Made by a program: the position numbers and the translations under genes. A stretch of 64,000 bases of DNA from Bacillus weihaiensis. GTDB lineage: Bacteria; Bacillota; Bacilli; Bacillales; Bacillaceae. Each line of letters begins with the position of its first letter. Within the stretch, counting starts at the first letter, position 1. The notes under the pieces were generated by a model. That model was not told the origin of the DNA. It did no database searches and saw nothing but the letters and a program-made list of their open reading frames with translations. The stretch is taken from the NCBI RefSeq assembly GCF_001889165.1, contig NZ_CP016020.1, forward strand, positions 1,648,501 through 1,712,500. The letters run 5' to 3'. Shown piece after piece: positions 35,190-44,288 of the stretch.

Positions 35190-36875
35190 ATGACCAAGGA
35201 TTTAAGAAATGAAAGTAAGGTATTTGATGGTGCGTTAAGATCACCTAACAGAGCGATGTTAAGAGCAGTAGGTTTTAATGATGATGATTTTAAGAAACCA
35301 TTAATCGGGGTAGCAAGTACATGGAGCGAGGTTACACCTTGTAATATACATATTGATAAGCTAGCACTACAGTCTAAAAGTGGAGCGAATGAAGCTGGTG
35401 GAAAGGGTATGATTTTTAATACCATTACAGTATCCGATGGGATTTCAATGGGCACAACTGGTATGCGTTATTCATTACCTAGTCGTGATGTGATTGCTGA
35501 TTCAATTGAAACAGTTGTTGGTGGAGAGAGCTTAGATGCAGTCGTAGCAATAGGCGGTTGTGATAAGAATATGCCAGGTTGTTTAATTGCATTGTCTAGA
35601 ATGAATTTACCTTCTGTCTTCGTTTACGGCGGTTCAATTAAACCAGGGAATCTTAACGGTAAGGATATTGACATCGTTTCAGTGTTTGAGGGAGTAGGTC
35701 AATTTAATGCTGGAAAAATTGATCAAGAAGAGCTTAATAAAATCGAGTGTCATGCATGTCCTGGCGCAGGTTCATGTGGTGGAATGTATACAGCTAATAC
35801 GATGGCATCAGCAATTGAGGCAATGGGAATGAGTTTACCATACAGTTCTTCAAATCCCGCAGAATCAGATGAGAAATTCCAAGACTGCTATGCAGCTGGT
35901 GAGGCAGTGTATAATCTTGTCGAAAGAGGGATTAAACCAAGAGATATTATGACAAAAAAAGCTTTTGAAAATGCGATTACAGTTGTATATGCTCTTGGAG
36001 GCTCAACTAATGCGGTTCTTCATCTTTTAGCAATCGCGCATGCAGCAGATGTTGACTTAACAATTGATGATTTTGATCGTATTCAAAGAAAAGTACCTCA
36101 CTTAGCTGACTTGAAGCCAAGTGGAAAATATGTAATGAATGACCTACATCAAGTAGGTGGTGTCCCTGCTGTAATGAAATACTTACTTCAAGAGGGCTTA
36201 TTACATGGTGATTGCTTAACAGTTACTGGTAAGACTATTCAAGAGAATCTTTTAGAGTGTAACAATTTAAAAGAAGGGCAAAAAGTGATCTATCCTATTA
36301 CAGAGCCTAAGCGAAAAGATGGTCCGCTAGTGATTCTACGAGGGAATTTAGCCCCTGAAGGCGCTGTCGTTAAGGTTTCTGGATTAAAGGTATCTAAGTT
36401 AACAGGACCTGCTAAAGTGTTCAATACTGAGGAAGAAGCTTCTGATGCAGTTATATCTGGAGAAATTAAAGCGGGAGATGTATTAATTATCCGTTATGAA
36501 GGACCTAAAGGTGGGCCGGGCATGCCTGAGATGCTTTCCATTTCAGGTATCTTAGTTGGAAAAGGTCTTGGAGAAAGCGTTGCACTTCTTACTGATGGAA
36601 GATTCTCAGGGGGATCTCATGGTTTGGTTGTAGGACATATCTCACCAGAAGCTCAAGTGGGTGGACCTATTGCATTCGTTGAAGATGGAGATCTTGTAAC
36701 AGTGGATAGCGAAAAAAGAGAACTATCTGTTGAAATAACAGAAGAGGAGTTTTTAGAGCGTAAAAAGAACTGGAAAGCTCCGCAATTAGTTTCTAGAGGT
36801 GCATTAGCAAAATATGCTCGTAATGTGTCCAGTGCTTCTAAAGGTGCTGTAACAGATTTATTTGAAGATAATTAA
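35190..36875 (+). CDS. ilvD: dihydroxy-acid dehydratase
   Basis: A 561-residue IlvD/Edd-family enzyme. The Fe-S cysteines are in [16 protein letters not shown] and [16 protein letters not shown]. It dehydrates dihydroxyisovalerate and dihydroxymethylvalerate to the keto acids of valine, leucine and isoleucine. ATG with GGAGG 9 nt upstream. A separate promoter drives it and the 120-bp inverted-repeat element lies directly behind, so it is monocistronic. ilvA for the same pathway lies 8 kb downstream. Confidence 0.96.
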   Translation: MTKDLRNESKVFDGALRSPNRAMLRAVGFNDDDFKKPLIGVASTWSEVTPCNIHIDKLALQSKSGANEAGGKGMIFNTITVSDGISMGTTGMRYSLPSRDVIADSIETVVGGESLDAVVAIGGCDKNMPGCLIALSRMNLPSVFVYGGSIKPGNLNGKDIDIVSVFEGVGQFNAGKIDQEELNKIECHACPGAGSCGGMYTANTMASAIEAMGMSLPYSSSNPAESDEKFQDCYAAGEAVYNLVERGIKPRDIMTKKAFENAITVVYALGGSTNAVLHLLAIAHAADVDLTIDDFDRIQRKVPHLADLKPSGKYVMNDLHQVGGVPAVMKYLLQEGLLHGDCLTVTGKTIQENLLECNNLKEGQKVIYPITEPKRKDGPLVILRGNLAPEGAVVKVSGLKVSKLTGPAKVFNTEEEASDAVISGEIKAGDVLIIRYEGPKGGPGMPEMLSISGILVGKGLGESVALLTDGRFSGGSHGLVVGHISPEAQVGGPIAFVEDGDLVTVDSEKRELSVEITEEEFLERKKNWKAPQLVSRGALAKYARNVSSASKGAVTDLFEDN

Positions 36876-36889
36876 ATTTCATAACAATA

Positions 36890-37009
36890 GAGGCTGGGAC
36901 AAAACAAAGAGCCAGGCACCCTCCAATACAATCTATTGTGTGCACTAGATAAATCAGTGCGTACATATAGTCGTTACGATAAGGTGCCAGGCACTCCTGT
37001 CCCAGCCTC
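36890..37009 (+). repeat. 120-bp inverted-repeat element, copy A
   Basis: Bounded by GAGGCTGGGAC (36890-36900) and its exact complement GTCCCAGCCTC (36999-37009); an inner pair GCCAGGCACC / GGTGCCAGGC lies just inside. The element can fold into one long hairpin and has T residues after it, so it may end ilvD transcription. It matches copy B (51547-51666, reversed) at 118 of 120 positions. Confidence 0.9.
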
Positions 37010-37082
37010 TTTCAATTTGTTGCAAAGCCTTATTTGCTATAGTATTCTTTAACTACATGTAAAACACAGGAGGGATTTTATT

Positions 37083-37517
37083 ATGTCGATGGCATATGAA
37101 GAATATATGAAACAAATTGTAAAACCAATGAGGACAGAGCTAACAAATTCAGGATTTGAAGAACTAACAACTCCTGAGGAAGTAAAAGCTTTGATGGAAC
37201 AAGCGAATGGTACTACGTTTGTCGTTGTTAATTCTGTCTGTGGATGTGCTGCGGGCTTAGCACGACCTGCTGCGACTCAAACAGCTTTAAATGCAAATAA
37301 AAAGCCAGAAAAGTTAGTAACAGTATTTGCGGGGCAAGATAAAGAAGCGACTAGTAAAATGCGTGAGTATTTTAAGGGCTATGAACCTTCATCACCTTCA
37401 ATGGCGCTCTTAAAAGATGGGGAAGTCGTTCACTTTATCCCAAGAGATGATATTGAAGGTCATTCAATTGAAGAGATTATGAGTAATTTAGAAAATGCTT
37501 TTAATCAATATTGTTAA
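37083..37517 (+). CDS. brxA: bacilliredoxin BrxA (YphP)
   Basis: The 144-residue thioredoxin-fold protein of the UPF0403/DUF1094 family has the C-x-C motif C53-G-C55 in N-S-V-C-G-C-A-A-G. In Bacillaceae it removes bacillithiol from mixed disulfides on proteins after oxidative stress. Start ATG with AGGAGG about 9 nt upstream. Monocistronic, between copy A of the inverted repeat and its own terminator. Confidence 0.95.
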   Translation: MSMAYEEYMKQIVKPMRTELTNSGFEELTTPEEVKALMEQANGTTFVVVNSVCGCAAGLARPAATQTALNANKKPEKLVTVFAGQDKEATSKMREYFKGYEPSSPSMALLKDGEVVHFIPRDDIEGHSIEEIMSNLENAFNQYC

Positions 37518-37542
37518 AAAGATGCTTCTTGCATCTTTTTTT
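37516..37542 (+). terminator. terminator after brxA
   Basis: AAAAAGATGC (37516-37525) pairs with GCATCTTTTT (37531-37540) around TTCTT. Confidence 0.88.
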
Positions 37543-37876
37543 AAGTTCTAATCTTAAAATTTGAGTTGTGTTAATATGCATAGTGAAGATATGTATTTCT
37601 GATTAGAATACAAAAGCTCCTTGTCACCTGCAGGCTCAAACGCCGCGAGTGCATGGAACTGTAATCAGTAACCGCGTTTAATAGAGCTAGCAAATTTTAA
37701 ATATATATCATATATCGTCATATATGAACTATAGGAATGAGTGGATTAAATTATCTTTAAATTAGTGTTTATTGCGCCTACAAGAGAAGGAATGAAGTGA
37801 GGAGCTTTATTTAAGTAAAGAATTTTTATATAAGCCGATGAAAAATGTCTAAGCTAATGAGAAAGAAGTGTAAGTT
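37543..37876. other. intergenic region upstream of ypiP
   Basis: No supported ORF. A GC-richer patch at about 37620-37680 could be a remnant of a dispersed repeat. Confidence 0.4.
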
Positions 37877-38650
37877 GTGATTATAACCACATCAACAAGA
37901 CCAGATGAAAACGCAATAGAGTCTGCAAAAAAAATTGCTATTTCTTTAGAGGGGATATTTCAATTCCGTAATAAGAGAGCAATTTCATTAATGAAAAAGG
38001 ATTTTCAAGATGATATTTTAGTAGTAGGTAAGGCGAGAATTGAATTACATGCTAAAAATGCAAATTCCCCTTTCTTTTTTCACCCGAATTCTTCCATGTT
38101 CAGAATAAAAAGGTTAGAAAGAGGAGAAGAGGACCCATTTGTTAAAGCTTGCCAGTTAGAAAAAGGCGATTCCTTTTTAGATTGTACGCTAGGATTAGCA
38201 TCAGATAGCATTGTTGCAAGTTATATGGTTGGTAAAACTGGAAATGTTACTGGTTTAGAGGGAAGTGAAAAATTGGCTTATCTAGTGGAGACAGGGTTAA
38301 GTAAATGGAAAACGGATTATATTCCAGTTGATGAAGCGATGCCAAGAATACAGGTGTATTCAAGGGATCATTTAGATTACTTAAAAGGCTGTGAAGATCG
38401 CTCAATTGATGTGATCTATTTTGATCCGATGTTTGAGGAAACAATTGAAGAATCTGTTGCACTGGTCCCTTTAAAAACCTTTGCAAACTACAGTGACTTA
38501 AAAACTGAAACCATTCTAGAAGCAAGGCGTGTTGCAAAGAAAAGAGTTGTCTTAAAGGACCATTATAAGAGTAACCGATTTGATCGATACGGATTTTCTG
38601 TTCATATACGCAAGTCTTCTAAATTTCATTATGGTGTTATAGAAATTTAA
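37877..38650 (+). CDS. ypiP: RsmJ-like class I SAM methyltransferase (YpiP)
   Basis: A 257-residue protein with F-L-D-C-T-L-G-L-A-S-D as SAM motif I, V-T-G-L-E-G-S as motif II and V-I-Y-F-D-P-M-F as motif IV. The D-P-M-F tetrapeptide and the N-terminal pattern I-I-T-T-S-T-R-P resemble the RsmJ (16S rRNA m2G1516) class. The RNA target in Bacillus is inferred, not known. GTG start with an AAGAAGTG site. Placed next to yphP as in B. subtilis. Confidence 0.75.
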   Translation: MIITTSTRPDENAIESAKKIAISLEGIFQFRNKRAISLMKKDFQDDILVVGKARIELHAKNANSPFFFHPNSSMFRIKRLERGEEDPFVKACQLEKGDSFLDCTLGLASDSIVASYMVGKTGNVTGLEGSEKLAYLVETGLSKWKTDYIPVDEAMPRIQVYSRDHLDYLKGCEDRSIDVIYFDPMFEETIEESVALVPLKTFANYSDLKTETILEARRVAKKRVVLKDHYKSNRFDRYGFSVHIRKSSKFHYGVIEI

Positions 38651-38685
38651 TATTAACAAACCCTATCCTTATGGAGGTGAGTAAT

Positions 38686-38817
38686 ATGACAAAAAGAAAA
38701 AAAGATCCATCAAGACAAGGGTTGGGTTCTCCAAATGTGGAAGGCCAAGGAACAACAGTAAATGAAACAACTGGAAAGAGCCTTTCATCAACTAGAAAAA
38801 AGACAAAACAAATGTAA
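38686..38817 (+). CDS. YuzL-like small basic protein (43 aa)
   Basis: ATG 38686 with GGAGGTG 8 nt upstream. The 43 residues read M-T-K-R-K-K-D-P-S-R-Q-G-L-G-S-P-N-V-E-G-Q-G-T-T, ending in S-S-T-R-K-K-T-K-Q-M. The pattern K-K-x-P-S-x-x-G-x-x-x-P-x-V-E-G-Q-G resembles the YuzL family of Bacillus, thought to be spore associated. Close behind ypiP and possibly cotranscribed. A terminator overlaps its stop. Confidence 0.6.
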   Translation: MTKRKKDPSRQGLGSPNVEGQGTTVNETTGKSLSSTRKKTKQM

Positions 38818-38846
38818 AAAAGGGCGATATAATGCCCTTCTTTAAA
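38818..38846 (+). terminator. terminator after the YuzL-like gene
   Basis: AGGGC (38821-38825) pairs with GCCCT (38834-38838), flanked by A and T tracts. Confidence 0.65.
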
Positions 38847-38883
38847 AGATAGGTATTCGCTTTGTACTTAGTTTAGAGTCTAG

Positions 38884-38914
38884 CTCCAGACACGCCCCTG
38901 GAGCTTTTTCTTAG
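38884..38914 (+). terminator. second hairpin with T tract
   Basis: AGCTCCAG and CTGGAGCT pair around an 8-nt loop, followed by TTTTC on the plus strand. It may back up the preceding terminator; on the other strand it follows the 25-aa ORF. Confidence 0.6.
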
Positions 38915-38925
38915 GCTCAGATCTG

Positions 38926-39003
38926 TTAGTCCGTGATTTCTATGTAAATGAAATACGCTAGTGTAACAAAGCAGGCAATGAAAAATATAGTGTCATAACT
39001 CAT
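38926..39003 (-). CDS. micro membrane peptide (25 aa)
   Basis: ATG at 39003 with TAGGAGGGA 5-6 nt upstream on the minus strand. The peptide is one hydrophobic helix (I-F-F-I-A-C-F-V-T-L-A-Y-F-I-Y-I) with acidic ends (S-Y-D-T and E-I-T-D). Its size and the strong site suggest a real gene, but no homologue is recalled. Confidence 0.5.
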   Translation of the reverse strand: MSYDTIFFIACFVTLAYFIYIEITD

Positions 39004-39249
39004 ACTATCCCTCCTAGACATAGCTTTTCTCATTTATTGTAAATGATTCCTTTGTATTTTAAAAGAAGTACTTCACGATAGAAGCAAACTATTACTCTAA
39101 AAGGCTCCTGCGAAAAATCCTTTTCGGATTACCTTCTCTCTACTTTCTTCAATAGTAAAATCCTTCATTCTGTAACAAGATTGTTATACAATACAATAGA
39201 TAGATATGTTAAAATATTAATAACAAATGTACTGGAAGGAAGTCTGGCC

Positions 39250-39864
39250 ATGAATAAATGGATGAAAAAATCTCTAGTCATTTTATTCTCTATAGCTACC
39301 CTTGGACTGGTTACACCGCCGGCTTCTTTAGCACTAGAGGATAAGCCTTCAGAGGATAATTTCTCTAAATCTAACTTTTCTGATAGCGTTATTGATAGCG
39401 CTTTAAAAAGTGTTGTCAAAACGGTTGGAAATGAACAAACAGAGCCTGTAAGATCAAAAGAAGACTTCCTATCTACACTAATTCATGAGGCAGAAGAAAA
39501 GTCTTTTATGAAGTTTGGGAATAAAATTGGATCTGTCATTGAAAATGAGTTTAAAGATGTCATTTTTCCTAAGATTGAAGAGGTTATCACACATTATCTA
39601 AATGAAGAAGAAGATGAACAATTTAAGAACCTTGAAATATCAATGCCATCAGCTGGAACTGGTGAAAAGATTTTCCACATTTACAACACGGATACTGGCG
39701 AAGATGTTTTACGTTTCCACGTGAGGAGAGAAAATAAACCTTTAGAAGGATATTGGTTTAATTTCCATTATCATACCTATCACGATTCATTTGTATCACA
39801 TAAGGATTTAGGAAGTATATATTGGAATAAAAACACTCCACCAAATTGGATGAATGTTCATTAA
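39250..39864 (+). CDS. ypjP: secreted YpjP-family protein
   Basis: A 204-residue product with a clear signal peptide (M-N-K-W-M-K-K-S-L-V-I-L-F-S-I-A-T-L-G-L-V). The mature part is acidic; the C-terminal half holds F-R-F-H-V-R-R-E-N and W-F-N-F-H-Y-H-T-Y-H-D-S-F, typical of YpjP. Function unknown. Two Pro-Pro pairs occur (T-P-P-A at the signal junction and T-P-P-N near the C-terminus), of note because a lethal-factor-like protease follows. ATG 39250 has GGAAGG upstream; the ORF start at 39181 has none. Confidence 0.82.
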   Translation: MNKWMKKSLVILFSIATLGLVTPPASLALEDKPSEDNFSKSNFSDSVIDSALKSVVKTVGNEQTEPVRSKEDFLSTLIHEAEEKSFMKFGNKIGSVIENEFKDVIFPKIEEVITHYLNEEEDEQFKNLEISMPSAGTGEKIFHIYNTDTGEDVLRFHVRRENKPLEGYWFNFHYHTYHDSFVSHKDLGSIYWNKNTPPNWMNVH

Positions 39865-40240
39865 GGTTCAACAATGGAAAATTCTAAAAAGCTAAATCAG
39901 CTTTTAGCTAGGACGACCGACCAACCATGGCAACTATACTTAGACTTACAATGACTATGTCAAGAATATACGTAAAAGGATTAAACACTTCACTATCTAT
40001 ATGTGTGTGCTTAATCCTTTTTCTATGGTGCAATTCTCCTAGTAAGATCCATATCTATCATGTATGCAAAAAAACAACTAACTTTAAATGGTAGCGAATA
40101 AAAGAGTAAGAAAGAAGGATAGGTAAATAGTTTAGGATAGTAGAATATGATACAATAGATAATATATAGGATGAAAGACATTAGTCTAACCACTCTTCGT
40201 TTCCACTTCGTATAGACCTTCCTTGAGAGGATGAACAGCT
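39865..40240. other. intergenic region between ypjP and the metalloprotease gene
   Basis: Contains the ypjP terminator (39974-40024) and an AT-rich upstream region for the next gene. No ORF is supported. Confidence 0.45.
39974..40024 (+). terminator. terminator after ypjP
   Basis: AAAAGGATTAA pairs with TTAATCCTTTTT; an inner CAC/GTG extends the stem. Confidence 0.72.
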
Positions 40241-40969
40241 ATGAATAAAGGTCTTTTTCTTCTGCTTATAGTAGTCATCACTACATCTTTTTACCATCTA
40301 GTAAAAGCTTTTCCAGAGGGGATTCTTGTGGCGGATTATCAATTTAAAGAGAATCACACCATTTTAACCAATCAATATATTAAAGAATTAGTGTTTTTAC
40401 CTGAGGCTTCATTTCATGAAGATGAAGCCATTACTATGATTGAAAATATCGGGAAAATAAACGAAAATATTTTACAACTTGCCCTACAAGAGAGTATCCA
40501 TGTTAAGCTTTTTACCGGACCATTGACAAACCAAAGAGGTCTTGGGAAATTAAAAAATAGTAAACCGAGAGGATATGAAAATAATCAAGCATTTTGGGAA
40601 TCTGTACCCGGAATGAGTTCAAATCGGATGGTATATGCAAAGATTGGGCATAGTGAATTTGGTAAAGGACATGGTTCCGTTTCATTAGAGCTCCACGAGT
40701 TTGCTCATGCTATAGACCGCTATGTTTTTCATTATGTTCGATCGAACCCGGTTTTTATCAATATATGGAAACAGGAGGCGGATGCATTGTTTCCTTTCCA
40801 AGATTATTTTATACGGTTTCCAGAAGAATATTTTGCTGAAACATTTGCGATGTACTACTACGATTCATCAACTAAGCAGCTATTAGAGCAAAAAGCTCCT
40901 CTTACTTTTAAATTTATTTTGTCGCTAGAAAAGAATGCTGAGGAAACGGTAAAGGTTTTAAATAATTAA
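40241..40969 (+). CDS. secreted anthrax-lethal-factor-like (Pro-Pro endopeptidase type) zinc metalloprotease
   Basis: The 242-residue product has an N-terminal signal or anchor (L-F-L-L-L-I-V-V-I-T-T-S-F), then a single ATLF-like catalytic domain. The zinc site is H152-E-F-A-H156 in E-L-H-E-F-A-H-A-I-D, and downstream E-E-Y-F-A-E-T-F-A-M-Y-Y gives the third ligand glutamate. The compact build (about 220 mature residues, no cell-binding domain) is that of Pro-Pro endopeptidases such as PPEP-1, which cut surface proteins between two prolines. Substrate not known. GAGAGGATG lies upstream of the ATG. Confidence 0.8.
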   Translation: MNKGLFLLLIVVITTSFYHLVKAFPEGILVADYQFKENHTILTNQYIKELVFLPEASFHEDEAITMIENIGKINENILQLALQESIHVKLFTGPLTNQRGLGKLKNSKPRGYENNQAFWESVPGMSSNRMVYAKIGHSEFGKGHGSVSLELHEFAHAIDRYVFHYVRSNPVFINIWKQEADALFPFQDYFIRFPEEYFAETFAMYYYDSSTKQLLEQKAPLTFKFILSLEKNAEETVKVLNN

Positions 40970-41114
40970 TCTATGCTTGAGAAAATATGTTGAAAATATA
41001 CCTGTTGTAAGATGAAAATGATAGAATAGGAATGGTATTTAGAAGTAAGAAAGAAAATTGTGAAACTCTTACTCATATAGCTAAAGTAAAAGAAAAAAGG
41101 GGAATCCGATATTA

Positions 41115-42059
41115 ATGAAAAGCTACTTAGATTTAGTTAATGATATCTTAGAAAATGGTACTCAAAAAGGCGATCGTACGGGAACCGGTACTTTTTCAGT
41201 ATTTGGGAGACAATTAAGATTTGATTTAAATGATGGGTTTCCATTACTTACAACGAAAAGAGTACCCTTTCGTTTGGTTGCAAGTGAGCTTTTGTGGTTT
41301 TTAAAGGGTGACACAAATATTCGCTTTTTATTAGAGCATAACAATAACATTTGGAATGAATGGCCGTTTAAGAAATGGATTGAAAGTGATGAGTACACAG
41401 GACCTGATATGACAAACTTTGGAATCCGTAGTCAACAAGACAAAGAGTTTAACGAATTATATCAAAATGAAATGACTTTATTTAAGAGTCGTATAATTAC
41501 AGATGATGAATTTGCTGCTAAATACGGTGACTTAGGGCCAGTATATGGGTCCCAATGGAGAAATTGGACAACGAAAAATGGTGAGATTATTGATCAAATA
41601 GAACGTGTCGTTAATGAAATTAAACAAAATCCTAACTCAAGACGTTTATTGGTAAATGCGTGGAATGCAGGAGAGGTAGACAATATGAAATTACCCCCAT
41701 GTCATTATGCTTTTCAATTCTATGTATCGGATGGTAAATTGTCATGCATGTGGCAACAAAGATCTGTTGATACCTTCCTAGGACTCCCTTTTAATATAGC
41801 AAGCTATGCTTTACTCACTCACATGATTGCTCAACAATGTAATTTGGAAGTGGGAGAGTTGATCTTTACTGGTGGCGATGTTCATATATACTCAAACCAC
41901 TTAGAACAAGTGAAATTACAGCTTACACGCGAACCTAAAGAACTACCTATCTTAAAAATAAATACAGTTCCAAATTCGATCTTTGAATATAAAATGGAGC
42001 ACTTTGAATTAGAAGGGTATGATCCAGAACCAGCAATCAAGGGTGAAGTTGCTGTGTAA
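41115..42059 (+). CDS. thyA: thymidylate synthase, long (Lactobacillus casei-like) form
   Basis: A 314-residue ThyA. Folate and dUMP site motifs include R-T-G-T-G-T at the N-terminus and L-P-P-C196-H-Y with the catalytic cysteine, then Q-Q-R-S-V-D and H-I-Y-S-N-H. An insertion of about 50 residues (around 82-135) relative to the 264-residue E. coli type makes it like the L. casei enzyme. It methylates dUMP to dTMP using methylene-THF, producing dihydrofolate that DfrA (82 bp downstream) recycles. Confidence 0.96.
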   Translation: MKSYLDLVNDILENGTQKGDRTGTGTFSVFGRQLRFDLNDGFPLLTTKRVPFRLVASELLWFLKGDTNIRFLLEHNNNIWNEWPFKKWIESDEYTGPDMTNFGIRSQQDKEFNELYQNEMTLFKSRIITDDEFAAKYGDLGPVYGSQWRNWTTKNGEIIDQIERVVNEIKQNPNSRRLLVNAWNAGEVDNMKLPPCHYAFQFYVSDGKLSCMWQQRSVDTFLGLPFNIASYALLTHMIAQQCNLEVGELIFTGGDVHIYSNHLEQVKLQLTREPKELPILKINTVPNSIFEYKMEHFELEGYDPEPAIKGEVAV

Positions 42060-42147
42060 ATGAAGGTTTGTGGAGGAAATGCTCAAAACTCGGAGTGTTT
42101 TTCATTTGTTCACATTGAAGGTTTTGAATTTCTAGTAAGGAGTGAAA

Positions 42148-42636
42148 ATGTTGATAGCACTAATCGTTGCGATGGACTTAAATCGAGTAATAGGAAAAGA
42201 TAACCAGTTGCCTTGGCACCTACCCGCTGATTTAGCATATTTTAAAAAAGTAACTTTAGATCATAAAATTGTTATGGGGCGTAAAACGTTTGAATCTATT
42301 GGAAGACCTTTACCTGATAGAGAGAATATTATCTTAACTAGAGACCCTCTTTATAATAAAAAAGGTGTTCAAACTCTACATTCTATTGAAGAATTGCTTA
42401 TACTAGCCAATGATGTTAACGAAACCATTTTTGTTATTGGTGGTGCAGAAATATTTAACGAAATGTTGGAGTATGCGACTACATTATATATAACTAAAAT
42501 ACACCATGAATATGAGGGTGACACATACTTTCCTGTCATTAATCCTCGTGAGTGGAAAGTATGTTCGTCAAAATTAAGATTAAAAGATGACAAGAATGCA
42601 CATGATTTAGAATTCATCGTATATGATAAAATTTAA
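42148..42636 (+). CDS. dfrA: dihydrofolate reductase
   Basis: A 162-residue DHFR. Conserved pieces are A-M-D-L-N-R-V-I-G-K-D-N-Q-L-P-W-H-L-P, M-G-R-K-T-F-E-S-I-G-R-P-L-P, and V-I-G-G-A-E-I-F. It reduces dihydrofolate to tetrahydrofolate with NADPH. The pairing with thyA is the usual one. AAGGAG precedes ATG 42148; the following TTG codon (42151) is an alternative that would give a start more like B. subtilis DfrA. Confidence 0.96.
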   Translation: MLIALIVAMDLNRVIGKDNQLPWHLPADLAYFKKVTLDHKIVMGRKTFESIGRPLPDRENIILTRDPLYNKKGVQTLHSIEELLILANDVNETIFVIGGAEIFNEMLEYATTLYITKIHHEYEGDTYFPVINPREWKVCSSKLRLKDDKNAHDLEFIVYDKI

Positions 42637-42696
42637 ATTCTATGTACATAAGCATTTAGTTATGATCTGTAAACTAATTTGTAAGGTATGATGAAA

Positions 42697-43416
42697 ATGT
42701 ATAGAATGATAAAGACATGCATTTTGGGGTATGGATATATGATTTACATGCTTCCAAAGCTGATGAGGATTAGAAAGAAAAGAGAGTATGTTGACCAAAC
42801 GGATTTTTATCAACATATTCATTTATTAACACAAAGATGGGCAAAATTTTTACTCAATCTAACGGGATCCACAGTAAAGGTCGAAGGAATTGAAAAGATT
42901 CCCTCAGGCCCCGTCTTACTTGCATCAAATCATCAAGGTAATTTTGATATTCCAGTAATTTTAGGATATTTACCAAAAGAAGCTGGATTTTTAGCAAAGC
43001 AGGAAATGAAAAAGGTTCCGTTTGCGTCTCTATGGATGGAAGCAATGGGGTGTGTATTCATAAATCGCACTGACAGAAGAGGAACAGTACAAGCTTTGAA
43101 GGAGAGTATAGAGCAATTAAAATCTGGTCATTCACTGATTGTTTTTCCTGAAGGTACTAGAAGTAAAGGTACGGAATTAGGTTTATTTAAATCAGGTGTA
43201 ATACGGATGGCCAGTGATGCTAGTGTCCCAATAGTACCAATATCTATAAATGGTACGTATCAAATTATGGAAGAGAATAAAGGGAAAAAATTTTGTTCTG
43301 CAACCATAAAGGTGACTGTACATGATCCTGTTTATATTGACTCGACTAATCCACAATTAAAAACTGAAGTTGAAGCAATTAGGGCAACAATAGAAAAAGG
43401 ATTAAAAGTACTTTAA
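42697..43416 (+). CDS. ypkP: 1-acylglycerol-3-phosphate acyltransferase family protein
   Basis: About 239 residues; an N-terminal hydrophobic stretch, then the PlsC motifs N-H-Q-G-N-F-D (the H-x4-D box is here H-Q-G-N-F-D), R-T-D-R-R-G-T and F-P-E-G-T-R-S-K-G. The enzyme acylates lysophosphatidic acid or a similar lipid at the membrane. It lies between dfrA and yplQ like ypkP of B. subtilis, so the symbol is by synteny. Three ATGs cluster at 42688-42697; AAGG spacing favours 42697. Confidence 0.87.
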   Translation: MYRMIKTCILGYGYMIYMLPKLMRIRKKREYVDQTDFYQHIHLLTQRWAKFLLNLTGSTVKVEGIEKIPSGPVLLASNHQGNFDIPVILGYLPKEAGFLAKQEMKKVPFASLWMEAMGCVFINRTDRRGTVQALKESIEQLKSGHSLIVFPEGTRSKGTELGLFKSGVIRMASDASVPIVPISINGTYQIMEENKGKKFCSATIKVTVHDPVYIDSTNPQLKTEVEAIRATIEKGLKVL

Positions 43417-43512
43417 TTATATAGCTTGTTGCTTCTCGCAAATTTTATGTATGTGAATTTTTTGTCTCAATAAAGACTATGCTAAAAAATGATAGAGATT
43501 TATGAAAAAAGC

Positions 43513-43557
43513 CACGAAAAAAAGTGCCTTGAACTTAATCATGGCACTTTTTTCGTG
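43513..43557. terminator. bidirectional terminator between the acyltransferase gene and yplQ
   Basis: CACGAAAAAAAGTGCC (43513-43528) pairs with GGCACTTTTTTCGTG (43543-43557), with one extra A in the first arm. Confidence 0.72.
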
Positions 43558-43646
43558 TTCCAAGCAGAATTCATATGTCTTTTTTAATATACATAAAACT
43601 TTAAAAAAGACTACATTCTAAGTCCTACATATTACTAAATTGTTAG

Positions 43647-44288
43647 TTAAGGTAGCAGATAGAATAATACACAGAAAAAGTGAAGAACAGTACCACCTAG
43701 GACGAATAAATGCCAAATAGCATGATGGTATTTGAAGCCTCTCCAGACGTAAAAGACAGCCCCAATTGTATAAAGCAATCCTCCAGATACTAATAGTATG
43801 ACGCCGTTAGTAGGTACATTTACAATAATTTGGTTCCAGGCAAAAACAATTAGCCATCCCATAACCACATACATTACCGTTGAAAAAAAGAGGTATTTTT
43901 TTACAAAAAAGGATTTAAATACTGTTCCGCCAATTGCTAGTCCCCATACAATCCCAAATAAAGTCCAGCCTATCCATCCTTTTACGGCAATAAACATAAA
44001 TGGAGTATAGGTCCCAGCAATAAAAAAGTAAATAGCTGAATGATCAAGAATCTCAAACACATTTTTAGCTTTACCAGCAGGAAAGCTGTGTACTAGCGTT
44101 GAAGCTGTATATAATAAAACCATTGTGACACCAAATAAGGTAAAGCTCACAACGTGCCAAGCAGTTCCATGTAATGAAGAAAACACAATCAAAACTACTA
44201 GACCCGCTATGCTTAATAAGCCACCTATACCATGTGTAACAGAATTGGCGATTTCCTCACCCTTAGAGAATGTATGTGTATTTGCCAT
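43647..44288 (-). CDS. yplQ: hemolysin III family (PAQR-like) membrane protein YplQ
   Basis: A 213-residue protein with seven hydrophobic helices. Conserved polar residues are E and H in G-E-E-I-A-N-S-V-T-H-G-I-G, S and H in T-L-V-H-S-F and D-H-S-A-I-Y, and two histidines near the C-terminus (H-H-A-I-W-H-L-F). These form the metal site of PAQR/hemolysin III proteins. The physiological function in Bacillus is not settled. ATG at 44288 with AAAGGAG 6 nt upstream. Confidence 0.9.
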   Translation of the reverse strand: MANTHTFSKGEEIANSVTHGIGGLLSIAGLVVLIVFSSLHGTAWHVVSFTLFGVTMVLLYTASTLVHSFPAGKAKNVFEILDHSAIYFFIAGTYTPFMFIAVKGWIGWTLFGIVWGLAIGGTVFKSFFVKKYLFFSTVMYVVMGWLIVFAWNQIIVNVPTNGVILLVSGGLLYTIGAVFYVWRGFKYHHAIWHLFVLGGTVLHFFCVLFYLLP

